From Adiantum capillus-veneris (taxonomy: Eukaryota > Streptophyta > Polypodiopsida > Polypodiales > Pteridaceae): DNA of 64,000 bases. The notes beneath the pieces were generated by a model. That model searched no databases. It saw only the letters and a program-made list of their open reading frames with translations, and was not told the origin of the DNA. Positions 21,553-31,640 of the stretch are shown piece after piece. The stretch lies in the NCBI GenBank assembly GCA_014529385.2, contig CM043949.1, positions 142,919,858-142,983,857 on the forward strand, written 5' to 3'. How positions within the stretch are numbered: the first letter of the stretch is position 1; each line of letters opens with the position of its first letter. Made by a program: the position numbers and the translations under genes.

Positions 21553-21572
21553 GCTTAAGGGGGAGGGCTATA
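21553..21572 (+). promoter_or_regulatory. E3 polypurine tract
   Basis: GCTTAAGGGGGAGGGCTATA directly precedes the 3' LTR start TGATGCATGG. This is the expected plus-strand primer. An A/G-rich stretch lies about 270 bp upstream (21285-21325). Confidence 0.75.
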
Positions 21573-22820
21573 TGATGCATGGTTTTTAGGACCCCTTCTG
21601 AAGATGCAATAAAGGCGCAGTCAGTTGTTGGGGAGATGAGGATACTATAGTCCAAGGGATCTCGAAAGAGAAGAAAAATCTACTTCACAAGCACCAAAGA
21701 GTAAAAAGTTCCATGGACAGAAGACACGTGGGAACGAGCTCTTATGCATGCCCACAACCTATATCTTACAGAATAGCCCATTCTAGGTGTGAATTTCTAG
21801 TGAAATTTACACGAGGATGTTCGTGTGGACTCACAGCACAGCATACTCCGTTTTCACTTTTTTACCGACAGTAAATATTTTTTACCTACAGTAAATATTT
21901 TTCACCTACATGGTAAATACAAATCACTTTTTACCTACAGTAACTTTTTTTACCCATGGTAAATATTTTTTACTGCACCATAAGTATTTGGTAGGTAACA
22001 GTTCACTTTACTAGAAGCAGTGATTGGGCATCAACAATGCAGTCACAGGAGGAGAAAAAGGAAAAATCTTATGGTAAAGGTGAGTCAACAGGGATAAAGG
22101 CTTTTGAGTTGAAAAGAGACATGCTGATTTTTTCAAAGAACACATGTCAAAAGAAGCCATGGTTGAGGATTTTTTGAGAATTTGATATTCAGGAGGACCC
22201 AACTGCCACCTCCCCCCCACAGGTCCCCCCCTGACATGTGCAGAACCTCCAGTTTCAACAGCCACCTTACCTGATCTTAAATGCTGGTCAAGGCCTTATC
22301 CCCATGTGTCACAATCAGAAAAATCAGCATTTACCCTCCCCTCTCACATCACTCTAGAGAATATCTTGATGGTGACATATCAGGTGACCTCAATCTGTTG
22401 ACCACCCTAAGCAAAAAGTAACCCCAATCAGCGGATTTAAGCATGTTTATCCCTAATCCTAAACCCTCTCAGAAACCTATATAAGGAGGCCTTCTCTCAC
22501 TCAAAACCAACACTTCACCCACTTCACCAAGCAACGAAGCTATGACGACATTGCTCACAACGAGGAGCTATGGATGGAGCTCTACTCTCTCTCCCTCTCT
22601 CTCTCTCCCTCTAGTATGCTACATTACTAGCCCTAAAACCTAAATAAGGAGTCTTCTCTCATGCTCCATGGCCACCATCCTCGCCATCATTCTCTAAGGT
22701 ATTGATGTGTTGCTAGTAGGATCATACCTACTTTCTCGGTTGATTGTTTTGACAAGGGGTTATGACATCCTTGGCTTGCTTCTCTATATCCTTGTTATGT
22801 ATGATCAGATGCCGTTGTAT
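21573..22820 (+). repeat. E3 3' LTR, truncated
   Basis: It is a near-identical copy of 13175-14448. Similarity ends precisely at 22820, where Copia pol coding sequence begins. The last roughly 260 bp of the LTR and the downstream half of E4 are missing, so a deletion or recombination joined the LTR to Copia sequence. The duplicated insertion-site bases (CCATG before the 5' LTR) are therefore not found here. Confidence 0.9.
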
Positions 22821-24446
22821 GGCACTACTTTTGTGTTGCACAATGTCAGACATGTGTCCAAGCTTACAAAAACTTTTGCTTTCTATAGGGCAATTGATGA
22901 TCTCGGCTACACTACAAATTTTGGTAATCATTCTTGGCTGATCTGCAATGGCTGATCCACAAGAACAACCTTGTCATCATGAAAGGTCGTAAAAATGGAT
23001 TCCTGTACTCTATATTTGTTTTGAGTGTCAAAGAACACTCTGTCTATGTAGTCAAGCTGCCATCTACTGAGTTGTGGCATAGCAAGATATGGTATATTTG
23101 CCAAAAGGGAATGAAAACACTTCATCATTTTGGCTACTTACCTGTGTTAGATTACACGAACTTTCTACTATGTGAGCATTTTCTATACGAAAAACATACT
23201 AGGTTGACATCTTTGCCATTGAACAAGAAACTAGGCGAGCCGCTAGACTTAGTGCATAGTGATTTGTGTGGTCCAATGTCACATAAATCTCTAGGGGGGG
23301 AAAACTACTTTCTCATGTTCATAGATGATTCTACCAGAAAGGTGTGGGTGTATCTCCTTAAGCGTAAGGAAGAGGTCTTTTCTACGTTCCAGAAATTCCT
23401 CGCCATAGTTGAGAACCAATCAGGAAAGAATCTCAAAGCTTTTGCATAGACAATGGTGGAGAATATGTCTCCACGGATGTCAAGGATTTTTGCAATTGAA
23501 GAGGCATTCTTCAGCAGTTTACTGCTCCATACACACCTGCACAAAATGGGATAGCTAGAAAAAAACGAATCGCTGATTCAAGAGTGAGTTATCTCTATGA
23601 TTTCTATGGCAAAGCTTGCCCGAGAGTTTTGGAGGAAAGCTGTTCTGACAGTACTGCACATCATCAATAGGTCACCTAGTTATCCTTTGAACTTCAAAAT
23701 TTCAGAGGAATTATAAATTGTGATAGCAGTGCACATCATCAATTGGTCACCTAGTTATCCTTTGAATTTCAAAATTTCAGAGGAATGATGGACTGGGAAA
23801 ACGCCAAGCTATGAGCATTTACGTGTATTTGGATGTGAGGCATATGCACATGTGCCCAAATAACTTCGTCGCAAGTTAGATCCCAGGTTACACAAATGCA
23901 TTTTTATCGGCTATGGTGCAAATGGAGAGATGGTCTATCATCTTTGGTACCCAGAAACCAACAAAGTCATTCGTAGCTCTCTCACATGTTATTTTCAATG
24001 AATCAAAAATGCACAAGAAGCCCATTGAAGAAGTTGAGTACAGACGCATTCGTTTTGAGGATGTAGCCTCCGAACCAACTCAGTTCAGTAATGCTACACC
24101 TAATCCTCAAGTGCCAGATACTACTATTGCTTCGGAGAGAGCAGAGTCCAACAGTCTAGCACTGAGATGCTCTATAAGAGTATCACGTGCACCCAAGCGG
24201 TTTGAGTTGGGTATACACCACATTTTGGTCATTGACAGTGGAGAGCCAACCTACTACAAAGAACCAACTCAGTTCGGTAATGTTGCACCTAATCCTCAAG
24301 TGCAAGATACTACTATTGCTTTGGAGAGAGTAGAGCCCAGCAGTCAGGCACTGAGACACTCTGTAAGAGTATCACGTATGCCCAAGCGGTTTGAGCCGGG
24401 GATACACCACATTTTGCATGTGAGTGTATATAATGTGTTGCGGTGA
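22821..24446 (+). pseudogene. E6: Copia relic (protease end, integrase, pre-RT linker)
   Basis: Plus-strand reading gives the protease C-terminus (VLHNVRHVSKLTK, GYTTNFGNHSWL). The GAG-pre-integrase zinc region is degraded. The integrase core follows (PLDLVHSDLCGPM, MFIDDSTRKVWVYLLKRK, DNGGEY, APYTPAQNGIARKKR), then VFGCEAYAHVP, KCIFIGYG and the RRSxRVSRxPKRFE region that precedes Copia RT. RT and RNase H are absent. In-frame stops and frameshifts are frequent. Two internal tandem duplications are present (23649-23786 and 24072-24446). The left end is fused to the E3 LTR; the right end runs into the non-coding region upstream of E2. Confidence 0.88.
24072..24446 (+). repeat. 189-bp tandem duplication in the Copia linker
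   Basis: The segment starting GAACCAACTCAGTTC at 24072 is repeated from 24261. Both copies encode the same EPTQF...RVSRxPKRFE...GIHHIL module with several substitutions. A second short duplication lies at 23649-23709 and 23726-23786 (HIINRSPSYPLNF-coding). Confidence 0.85.
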
Positions 24447-25764
24447 TGTTTGTGATTTATTATGATTTTTGGGTATTTTTGGGTTTGATTTGTTATTTTC
24501 CTTTTAATTTTGCTAATTTTCGGCAGAAAAAGTTCAAAAATACAAAAAGCAGGTGAAAAACATTCGTAATGAAAAAAAATATATATGGTGATGATCAGTG
24601 ACTATAGGACAACCTATGGTACGGTGGGGGTGCAATTATGAGACTGGAGCGGAAAGCGTGTTTTGACCAGGTTTTGACCGAAATGCCAAATTTCTGGTCA
24701 ATAGAGCAAATGGAGTCCAAATCAAGAAATTTTTGAGCCTAAACCGCATCTCGCAAGAAGATAGGAGCACATGTCAAATTTCATGAAAAGTGGTTCGGGG
24801 ACCTCCATTATAAGAAATTTTCACCCCATTTTTAGCTCATTCTCACTATTGACTTTGTGGAGAGAGCTTCTGCCACCTAGAGCGGATCGACCTTCCAGCA
24901 GATTCTACGACGCGCACGACTACCCGACAAGCTCCAGACATGAGAGGTAGGCTCACCACTTTGAGCTTTTCGCGCATGTTTGTCATTATGTCGCAAAAAC
25001 GAGCGTAGGGGTCACACACAAAGCGAGCGGCAGAGACCTACAAGTAGAGACGGCAGCCTAACGGCTAACCCGAAAGCAACAAGACTTCATCGGCAGCTTA
25101 CCCTAGTCTAGGAGACCAGCCCTGGATGACCAAAGGCAGTAGGAAACCATCGGGAAAAACCCTAATTCCCTGAAAACCGCAAGAGGCCACCAAAGGAGAA
25201 ATCGACGAAACGGCGACCAAATGCTACCAAAATTCATGCGTAGGAGCATCTCGACATGCTCGACAAGTCTATATGACCCGCATGACCAAAAAGTGACCCG
25301 AAGCGGCACTAAACTTCAGAAACGGCATCAGACACACAAAGCGTCAAATTGCACTTGCGGCCAAACCGCAAATCCGTTTGCCACCAAACTTCACGAGCGG
25401 CTTTCCTAGACCATCAACAACCAAATCCTATGGTGGTAGACCATCACAAATCATCAAAGGTATGTAAACGCAACCACGGGTGCTTCTAGAGCGACAAATT
25501 GCCAAATGGAGCTCCAGTGAAGTCAAAGTCGACGGAAACCATACAGCAAGGATCCCTAAGGGGTCGGGAAGCTATGGAGATCAACATTGAGAAATTTCAT
25601 CGCCAAAAAGCACTCCAAAAGTCAAAAAATGGCTCGGAGGCTCTGAAGTCCACACAGGGAGTTATACTCTATCCATTTGACTTTTTTGTTGAAATTAGGC
25701 TCAAAAGGGACTTAGGGGAGCAAAGGGCAAGCACTGAGAGCACTAGCACTGAAAAAATCACCAG
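24447..25764. other. Non-coding stretch between Copia relic and E2 palindromes
   Basis: I see no convincing coding sequence and no copy of the 929-bp LTR here. T-rich at first, then a CG-richer stretch (24880-25470). It probably belongs to the internal region of E2 or to a lost spacer; the left end of E2 is not defined. Confidence 0.5.
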
Positions 25765-25765
25765 G

Positions 25766-26643
25766 AGACATCCTACGCGTAGGATGTCTCAAGGGCACTT
25801 TTTGGCACAAACTCCAATATCTTTTATCATGCACATGTTCTGAATGACATTTACAAGCCATACACCAAGTTTCATCACATTTGGACCAAGTTTGACCTCA
25901 TATGCATGGAAAAACGCAAAGTTACGGCATAGAGGCAATAATGGGCCAAAGACCTACCAAATCTTGTCCAAATCCCATGAAACTTGCACAACACATTCAC
26001 CAACACATCAGCAAACAATCTGTGTGGTCAGGGAGAAAAAATGATGAAATAGACATCCTACGCATAGGATGTCTAATTGACCTTTTTGACATGCAAGGGA
26101 TGTTTTATCATTCCAGCTCCAATTACCTCATCATCAAGAGCCCATATGTCAAGTTTGGAGCCATTCTAATCACTTTTGACCCTCAACACCTTCAAGATAC
26201 AGTTTTTGAGCCCAAAAATACCTCACAGAGCCTTACAAGCATCAAATCTTGTCCAAATTCAAATCCAAGAACATGGCCATGTTCCATAGGCCAAGGACAA
26301 CCCACAGAACAAGTTTCATGTCATTTTGATGAAAAAGACATCCTACGCGTAGGATGTCTCAAGCATAAATTTAGCCTTCTGTGCAAAGAATGACATCATG
26401 GGAGCCAAGACCATGGTGCAATGAGCCCATATACCAATTTTTAACCCATTTGGACATCAATTGCTACCTATGATGGACATTCTACCCAAATTGTGACATA
26501 AAGCCTGAAATAGCCCAAAAATCCACTTTTTGATATCCAAATTCAAATCCAAGCCTATGGCCATGTTCCATGAGCCTTACACTACCTGCATGTCAAATAT
26601 GAACCAATTCTAATGAAAAAGACATCCTACACGTAGGATGTCT
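25766..26643 (+). repeat. E2 periodic palindrome array (four 24-bp sites, 284-285 bp apart)
   Basis: AGACATCCTACG plus its reverse complement is perfect at 25766-25789 and 26336-26359. It has one central mismatch at 26051-26074 (CGCATA) and 26620-26643 (CACGTA). Start-to-start distances are 285, 285 and 284 bp. The intervening units show only patchy similarity (for example a shared CAAATTCAAATCCAAG and ATGGCCATGTTCCAT in units 2 and 3), so they look like old tandem repeats in which the palindrome alone was kept. The last site lies about 120 bp before the first ORF of E2. Candidate binding site or hairpin; role inferred. Confidence 0.9.
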
Positions 26644-26764
26644 AGATGGAAATTTTTGGCCAAATTTGCACTGTGAGCACATGCACAGCTTCACAAGTTC
26701 CTTTTAGGCTGTAATTTCAATTTTCAAGTCATTTGGATAAGTAAAACTCAGTTTTGCAGCTAAT

Positions 26765-27868
26765 ATGGAAAAAAAAAACGCTAACTTCGGACTACTGAGT
26801 GCAACAGGATCTATGGCAGCCTTGAAGTCACCGGCAAAGAGGAAAAGAATGACCATCAAAGATTATCTGGATAAAGTGGAACCCTTTGTCATTCCAGAGG
26901 GAACACTAAAGCCCACCAGCACCTGGATACAAGAAGATTTGTTAGAGTCAAATGACCTAAAGATCTACCAGGGAGTGTTCAAAGACAATGAAGGCAATGT
27001 AATAGAGCTACCAATGCTACCAAGAGAACTCAATGAATTTGTACGAAGAAAAATGACCGGCTACTTGGAGAAAATTGACCTCCACAACTACTTCGAAGCA
27101 ATACCAGCAGGAGTGGACATCAAAAGAGTATGGGAGTTTGTAACAAGCATCAAGGAGGATGGAGTGGCCAAGGTAACAGATTTACAAGGCAGACCAGATA
27201 CAGAGATCATAATCACGGAGCGGGTTGTAGCCCATGCACTAGACCTCTCCAATGAGGGGGACAGTGTAACAAAAAGAAGGGATGAAGTCAAGGTGTACAA
27301 GGAGAAAAAGGCAAATTACACCTTTGAAGACATTGCCAACCCAAAGGTGGCAATTATGAGCCAGTTGTACAACCAGTACTTCCACATGTGCATGAAGAGG
27401 CCACAAAAGTACAGGATTCCGCCAAGTGCAATTGCCACAACGTTTACTTGGGCAATGACGAAGGGCACCCCAAAGATAATCAACTATGCGGCATACATAC
27501 ATGACAGCTCAGTAAAGATGGGCAACAAAAAGACAACATACATAGTGCCAGGAGAACTAATCACCAAGGTGGTATATGGGGCACTACACGCCAAAGGAAG
27601 GTGGCCTGACCCCCCATCTCAGAATGATTGGCTGAGAATCAAAGAAGACAAGGAAGATGAGCCGCAAAGGGCACCAAGGGTGGCTACGAGATTGAAGAGA
27701 TGGCTGGAGCCAGTTGAAGAGGAGCAACTCGAGCAGAAGAAAGGAAAGAAGGAGTTTGCTCAAGTGCTGGCCAAAGAAACCAGGTCCCAGAAAGCGGCAA
27801 GACTCGAGAGGCTGATGGAGAGTTTTCGAGCAGAAAGAGCCCTCAAGGGTGATTTAAACGAACTCTAG
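26765..27868 (+). CDS. E2 ORF A, unknown retroelement protein
   Basis: A 367-codon ATG-started frame with no stops. It is hydrophilic with no signal peptide or membrane segment. Landmarks: a basic start (SPAKRKRMTIKDYL), VIELPMLPRELNEF, GVDIKRVWEFV, GRPDTEIIITERVVAHAL, QLYNQYFHMCMKRPQKYRIP and a Glu/Lys-rich tail. No gag, pol or env motif is present. By memory the middle resembles the domain called 'putative plant transposon protein' in plant retroelements; this needs a profile search. A diverged homologue lies on the minus strand at 50936-51545. The frame continues after a single TAG into ORF B, so A and B were probably one protein. Encoded just downstream of the palindromes and upstream of the 3' LTR. 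Confidence 0.7.
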   Translation: MEKKNANFGLLSATGSMAALKSPAKRKRMTIKDYLDKVEPFVIPEGTLKPTSTWIQEDLLESNDLKIYQGVFKDNEGNVIELPMLPRELNEFVRRKMTGYLEKIDLHNYFEAIPAGVDIKRVWEFVTSIKEDGVAKVTDLQGRPDTEIIITERVVAHALDLSNEGDSVTKRRDEVKVYKEKKANYTFEDIANPKVAIMSQLYNQYFHMCMKRPQKYRIPPSAIATTFTWAMTKGTPKIINYAAYIHDSSVKMGNKKTTYIVPGELITKVVYGALHAKGRWPDPPSQNDWLRIKEDKEDEPQRAPRVATRLKRWLEPVEEEQLEQKKGKKEFAQVLAKETRSQKAARLERLMESFRAERALKGDLNEL

Positions 27869-27886
27869 AAGCCATCTCTCGAGTCA

Positions 27887-28777
27887 ATGTCCGGATCTTC
27901 CAAAAGAGTGCAAAGGGACCGCTTTGAAGATTATATCAAGAATTTCGAGATTCTTGATGCTGTAGCGGAAAACATTCCCCATGTCCCTTTCACAAAGGAG
28001 GAAGTAGAGCAGATAAGGCAGAAACTGCTAGATGAACAGGAAATCCAAGAAAGAGAAAGAAAAACAAAAGCAGACAGGGACTTAAAGGGCGAACTGGCAG
28101 CTTTACCAGAGAGCCCTAAACCCAGCCCACAACCATCTCCACCGCCCTCACCACCTCCCAGCAGCCCTCCACAAGTAGATAATGCAGCTAAGGACAAACA
28201 AGACGAAAGGCAAGAAGAGAAGCAAGAGCAAAGGCAAGAACCTGAGCCAAAGCAAGAGGCCAAGCCTGAGTCTGAGCAAAAAAGATTAGATGAGGCCTAC
28301 TACGCATTTTTGGACCTGCTAGCTGCAGGCTACACAAAGGAAGAAGCCGCCACAGTCGCGTTCGACTTGGCGAGAACATGGCATAAAGAACAGATGCAAG
28401 GCATCCGGCTAGTGGAACTAAAAGAAATTGCTACAGACACTGTAGACTTGCACCCGCCCTCCAATGACTGGGACGTGGTGATGACAAAGCTAGCTGGATT
28501 ACGAGCACAATCCATGGCTTCAGAGAAAGAGATGATAACTCTTAAAGCCACCGAAGAAAAGACTAAAATGGAAAGGGATTCTCTGCAGGCACAAAGCCAA
28601 GGGCAAAAAGAGAGAGAAGCTGTGAGCTCCAGGCCAGCTTGGCAACGGCTCTACAAAACTGTCAAGCAATGGAAGAAGCAAATGAGGCAGCAACAAAAAG
28701 AATACAAGCAGCCGAAGAAGAGTGTCTGCAGCTCAGCAAGTCATTGCGAGATGCCGAAAGAAAAAGGGATAATATGA
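27887..28777 (+). pseudogene. E2 ORF B, Pro-rich and charged coiled-coil segment
   Basis: Same frame as ORF A, after a TAG at 27866-27868. It has a Pro-rich segment (28115-28175), a long Gln/Glu/Lys tract, a possible UBA-like or helical stretch (AYYAFLDLLAAGYTKEEAATVAF) and the start of a long coiled coil (MASEKEMITLKATEEKTKME). The useful frame ends near 28600, where a frameshift at a run of A and GA repeats moves coding into ORF C; the last 50 codons here are out of frame. The helical stretch is suggestive only; I assign no function. Confidence 0.6.
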
Positions 28778-29460
28778 CACTACAGCTGGCCGAAGAATCG
28801 AAAGAAGTAGAGGCCATGAGAAATGCTAAGGAAAAAGCAGAGATAGAACAAGAAGCAAGCCTGGATGAGGTCCTTGAGCTCAAGAACCAACTAAAAGTCA
28901 AAGATCAAACCATCCAGAGGCTTCGAGCATCACCTGCTAGAGTCAGAGCTACGAGCTCGACTCAAATCATTTCCGAGAGTCAACTATATGAAGAGAAAAT
29001 GCAGGAACTTCAGAAGGAGCTGACTCTCGAGAAAAAGCAGAGGTTAATGATGGCTGAAGGTTCTATCGTAATGCAAACAAGAATGGAGGAGGGCCAAAAA
29101 GCCCAGCAAGAAGAAGAGGAAAACATAAATAAAAAGCTCGAGGAGGCAGAAAGAGTAAACACTGAACTTAATGACCTCGTGAATATGGGCGGAGAAGCTA
29201 AAGCGGAAAAGCAAACACTCCTCAGGCAAATTGAGGAGTTGAAATGCCAGCAACAAGTAGAGGCAGAAAGCTCAGGGCCAGCCGCCAATGAGGGTATCGA
29301 CCTCGAAAAGGTGGCAGATCCTGTGGATACACCCATGCAAGAGGAAAGCATAGCAGGATCCTCTCAAGAGCCACGGGATCTAACACAAGAAGAGGAGGAA
29401 AATTTGCGTAAGGCAATAGAGGAAGAGCTAAAAGAAAGCATGAAGGAAGCCTTGGAATGA
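28639..29460 (+). pseudogene. E2 ORF C, long coiled coil
   Basis: This continues the coiled coil of ORF B in the next frame (coding-like from about 28600: ELQASLATALQNCQAMEEANE). Heptad-rich, Glu/Lys/Gln-rich helices extend over some 200 residues (LRDAERKRDNMTLQLAEES, LELKNQLKVKDQTIQRL, KMQELQKELTLEKKQRLMM). An acidic tail ends ESMKEALE at a TGA, after which the same frame reopens. It resembles myosin-like or structural coiled coils only in composition. Probably an oligomerisation part of the E2-specific protein. Confidence 0.6.
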
Positions 29461-30258
29461 GAGCAGAGGGTCTTCAAATCTATGACAATTCAGAAGATCG
29501 ACGCCAGCAATCTCAGGCGCGAGTGGCTTCAACCCTCTCTCCCATATCCATTGCTGAAATATGAGGCAGCAACAATATACAAGCGGATCAGAGAAGAGCC
29601 AACGGAACCTCTCTACAATGCAGACACCTCGAAGCCAGAATGAGTTAAGCTTATAGTGGAATCTCAGCCAAAGTGAAGGAAGGCTTGGCTTACGAAGTAC
29701 CCACGATACCTAATCCACTTGGTAGAGGCACCTAAACATATCAGAGACAACCTCAGCTTCTATCCTCTACCAAGGGTTAGGACGTGGAAGGCACAAGAAA
29801 TTTTGCAAAGAAGCCAACCCACTTGGCTGAATTACCCAAAGCTGTCGGGCGTGAAGGCAGGTGAGAGAATAAGTGTCCAATACATGGTGAAAACCCTAAC
29901 GGGCGCCATAAAGTTCTTCACTGGCTCACCTGACCTTACATGCATTATGATGAGAAAAATTTGCAGAACCATCCTAGCAGTGTTCGAGACCTTCAAGCCA
30001 GGCCAGGTGACCGACATCATATTCTTCTTCCAGGATACATACAGATGTGCTTATGATCTGTCAGGTCAGCCTTCCAAGGAGGTGATACATGCGCTGTATC
30101 AAAGAATCATGTTTCTACCATCCTATCACCTCCAGGCTTTTGAAGAAGCATTTTATACAGGGTTCTTCACCATGAATACAGATATCTTTGGCCCAACAAT
30201 GTTGAACCTACATGCCAGGTACGAATCACTGCTAAAGATGCGAGAAACGATAAGATGA
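29461..30258 (+). pseudogene. E2 ORF D, C-terminal globular part
   Basis: In frame with ORF C after TGA 29458-29460; two more TGAs at 29641 and about 29674 interrupt it, then 179 codons are open. The readable sequence looks like a folded domain: REWLQPSLPYPLLKYEAATIY, KYPRYLIHLVEAPKHIR, MVKTLTGAIKFFTG and FFFQDTYRCAYDLSG. It stops 51 bp before the 3' LTR. All three stops are TGA, consistent with CGA or TGG decay. No family recognised. Position (last ORF before the 3' LTR) is that of env-like ORFs in Athila-type elements, but no signal peptide or transmembrane helix is evident. Confidence 0.6.
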
Positions 30259-30295
30259 AGCAGCTAATCAAGGCCATGTCGGGGACGACATGAAC

Positions 30296-30309
30296 AAGGA
30301 GGGGGGGAA
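30296..30309 (+). promoter_or_regulatory. E2 polypurine tract
   Basis: AAGGAGGGGGGGAA lies immediately before the LTR start TGTTAGAAGC, which establishes that the LTR at 30310 is a 3' LTR in plus orientation. Confidence 0.8.
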
Positions 30310-31238
30310 TGTTAGAAGCTGGACACACCCCACGGCATCTAACTACTCGGAGGACTATTATTTTTATTCATTCAATGAGGAAAACCCGATTTTTCACCTT
30401 GTAAATATTGGGACTTATAGAAGTTTCCAGATTGTATCCCAGTTTTGATAGTTAGATTGAGTAGATGGTTGATTTTGGAACTTTAGGGTTTGAGAAGTTG
30501 TAAGGTATATATACCACTTTTTGACCTTAATGGAAAACCTTTTGTCATTTTAAAAAACAAGTGGGAAGTCTGTGAGTGAGCGTACTATGTACGAGAGAGA
30601 GTGTGTGAGCTTCGTCTTGATGCTACGTGTGCTCCGGTGGTCGGAATCGAGTGCGGAGAAGTGCAGTGTGTTGCCCCCAACTAGAGCTACGCGCCAATAC
30701 CAACATTGCGCGCGTACGGTCCGGCTTTGCGAGCTCCTTCTACGAGCTTCATCGGTTTTTTGTGTGAGCATACGTTGTCCGATTTTGCATTGCAGCATAT
30801 CCACACGTTCACATTGAGTAGAACTACACATTAGGCACTTTAGATTTCGGAAACGAAGACCTGCAGATTTCGGCCAGACATCCTACGTGTTTCTGCATCG
30901 GGTGTTTTGGGTCGGGATTTTGGTTCATAGACCTTAGGGAGAGTGACCTATTGGTATTAGTAGGGTCTCCTTCAAGTTCTATGGTGTTTCGAGATTGTTT
31001 GATGGGTGTTCGGCTCTAGAAAGCATTGTAGGAAGTTTCCTCTCTTGCACTCTTGAAGGCTGTGACTTAGAGAATTGGTAGAGACCTCTGTAGGAATTAG
31101 TTAGGAGTCGGTCGAGTGTAGGTTGACACCTTATACTTGCTTCCATGCGCCTGCGGGTCAAGCTTCGTCCTTAGCTGACATTACATGTTAGGTGAGTTCT
31201 CGTTGTGCTGACGTCCGTCGCGGCGTATCCGTCCAACA
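30310..31238 (+). repeat. E2 3' LTR (929 bp)
   Basis: It starts TGTTAGAAGC and ends CGTCCAACA. It is an inverted copy of the E1 LTR at 11029-11957, same length, roughly 95% identical. It contains the TATA box at 30504-30515 and a palindrome half-site at 30876-30890. The following sequence is a decayed Gypsy RT on the minus strand, so E2 also landed in an older element. Confidence 0.93.
30504..30515 (+). promoter_or_regulatory. LTR TATA box of E2
   Basis: GGTATATATACC sits at the same LTR position as in E1. Confidence 0.55.
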
Positions 31239-31244
31239 GGTTGA

Positions 31245-31640
31245 AAGAGAGCTAAGCATGCCCTGCACTTAAACATGTTGCATGTTCCTCCCTCCATTCA
31301 AATTTAGATTGTTTTGCCAACCTATGCAAGGGAGCAATGGCCTCTGCTAGAAAATGAATGAAGCAAGACATGTGTCTCACTTTGTGGTTGAAGGTCATCC
31401 ATTCCTTCTTTGTTTTGGTGGAGATAATGACAAAAGGGCCTCTACTTTAGAAGGATCCACTTGAATGCCTTGTGAAGAAACCACATGGCCTAGAAAAACC
31501 ACTTGAGATTCAATATGAAATTTCTCTAGGTTGAGCTATCCCCCAAATTGATGAAGCCTCTTAAGCCCCTCGTCAACCTTTTGGCAATGAAGCGATCTAC
31601 ACCTATAAAGACAAAAATTATCAATAAAAGTGGACACTGG
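31245..31640 (-). pseudogene. Gypsy RT/RNase H linker relic
   Basis: Minus-strand translation gives KVDEGLKRLHQFGG, EKFHIESQVVFLGHVVSS, GIQVDPSKVEALLSL and then, after shifts, FLAEAIAPLHRLAKQ-like residues and KFEWREEHATC. This is the RT thumb to RNase H region of a Tat-like pol, related to E3 and E4 (compare KVDEGFTRLAKLGGQLN in E3). Stops and frameshifts throughout. Only this 400-bp piece is recognisable; the E2 LTR interrupts it on the left. Confidence 0.8.

Noticed and set aside
25766-26643. CRISPR-like array of regularly spaced repeats
   Set aside because: Repeats are 24-bp palindromes with 260-bp intervals of mutually similar sequence inside a eukaryotic LTR element. No cas genes and no short unique spacers.
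28590-28620. Programmed -1 frameshift between E2 ORF B and ORF C
   Set aside because: The A-run there does not align as a standard X-XXY-YYZ heptamer in the ORF B frame, and the element has several nonsense mutations, so decay explains the shift.
11029-31238. Inverted 929-bp repeats as termini of one giant DNA transposon
   Set aside because: Each copy has LTR hallmarks (TG...CA, TATA, primer site or polypurine tract), so they are LTRs of two retroelements.
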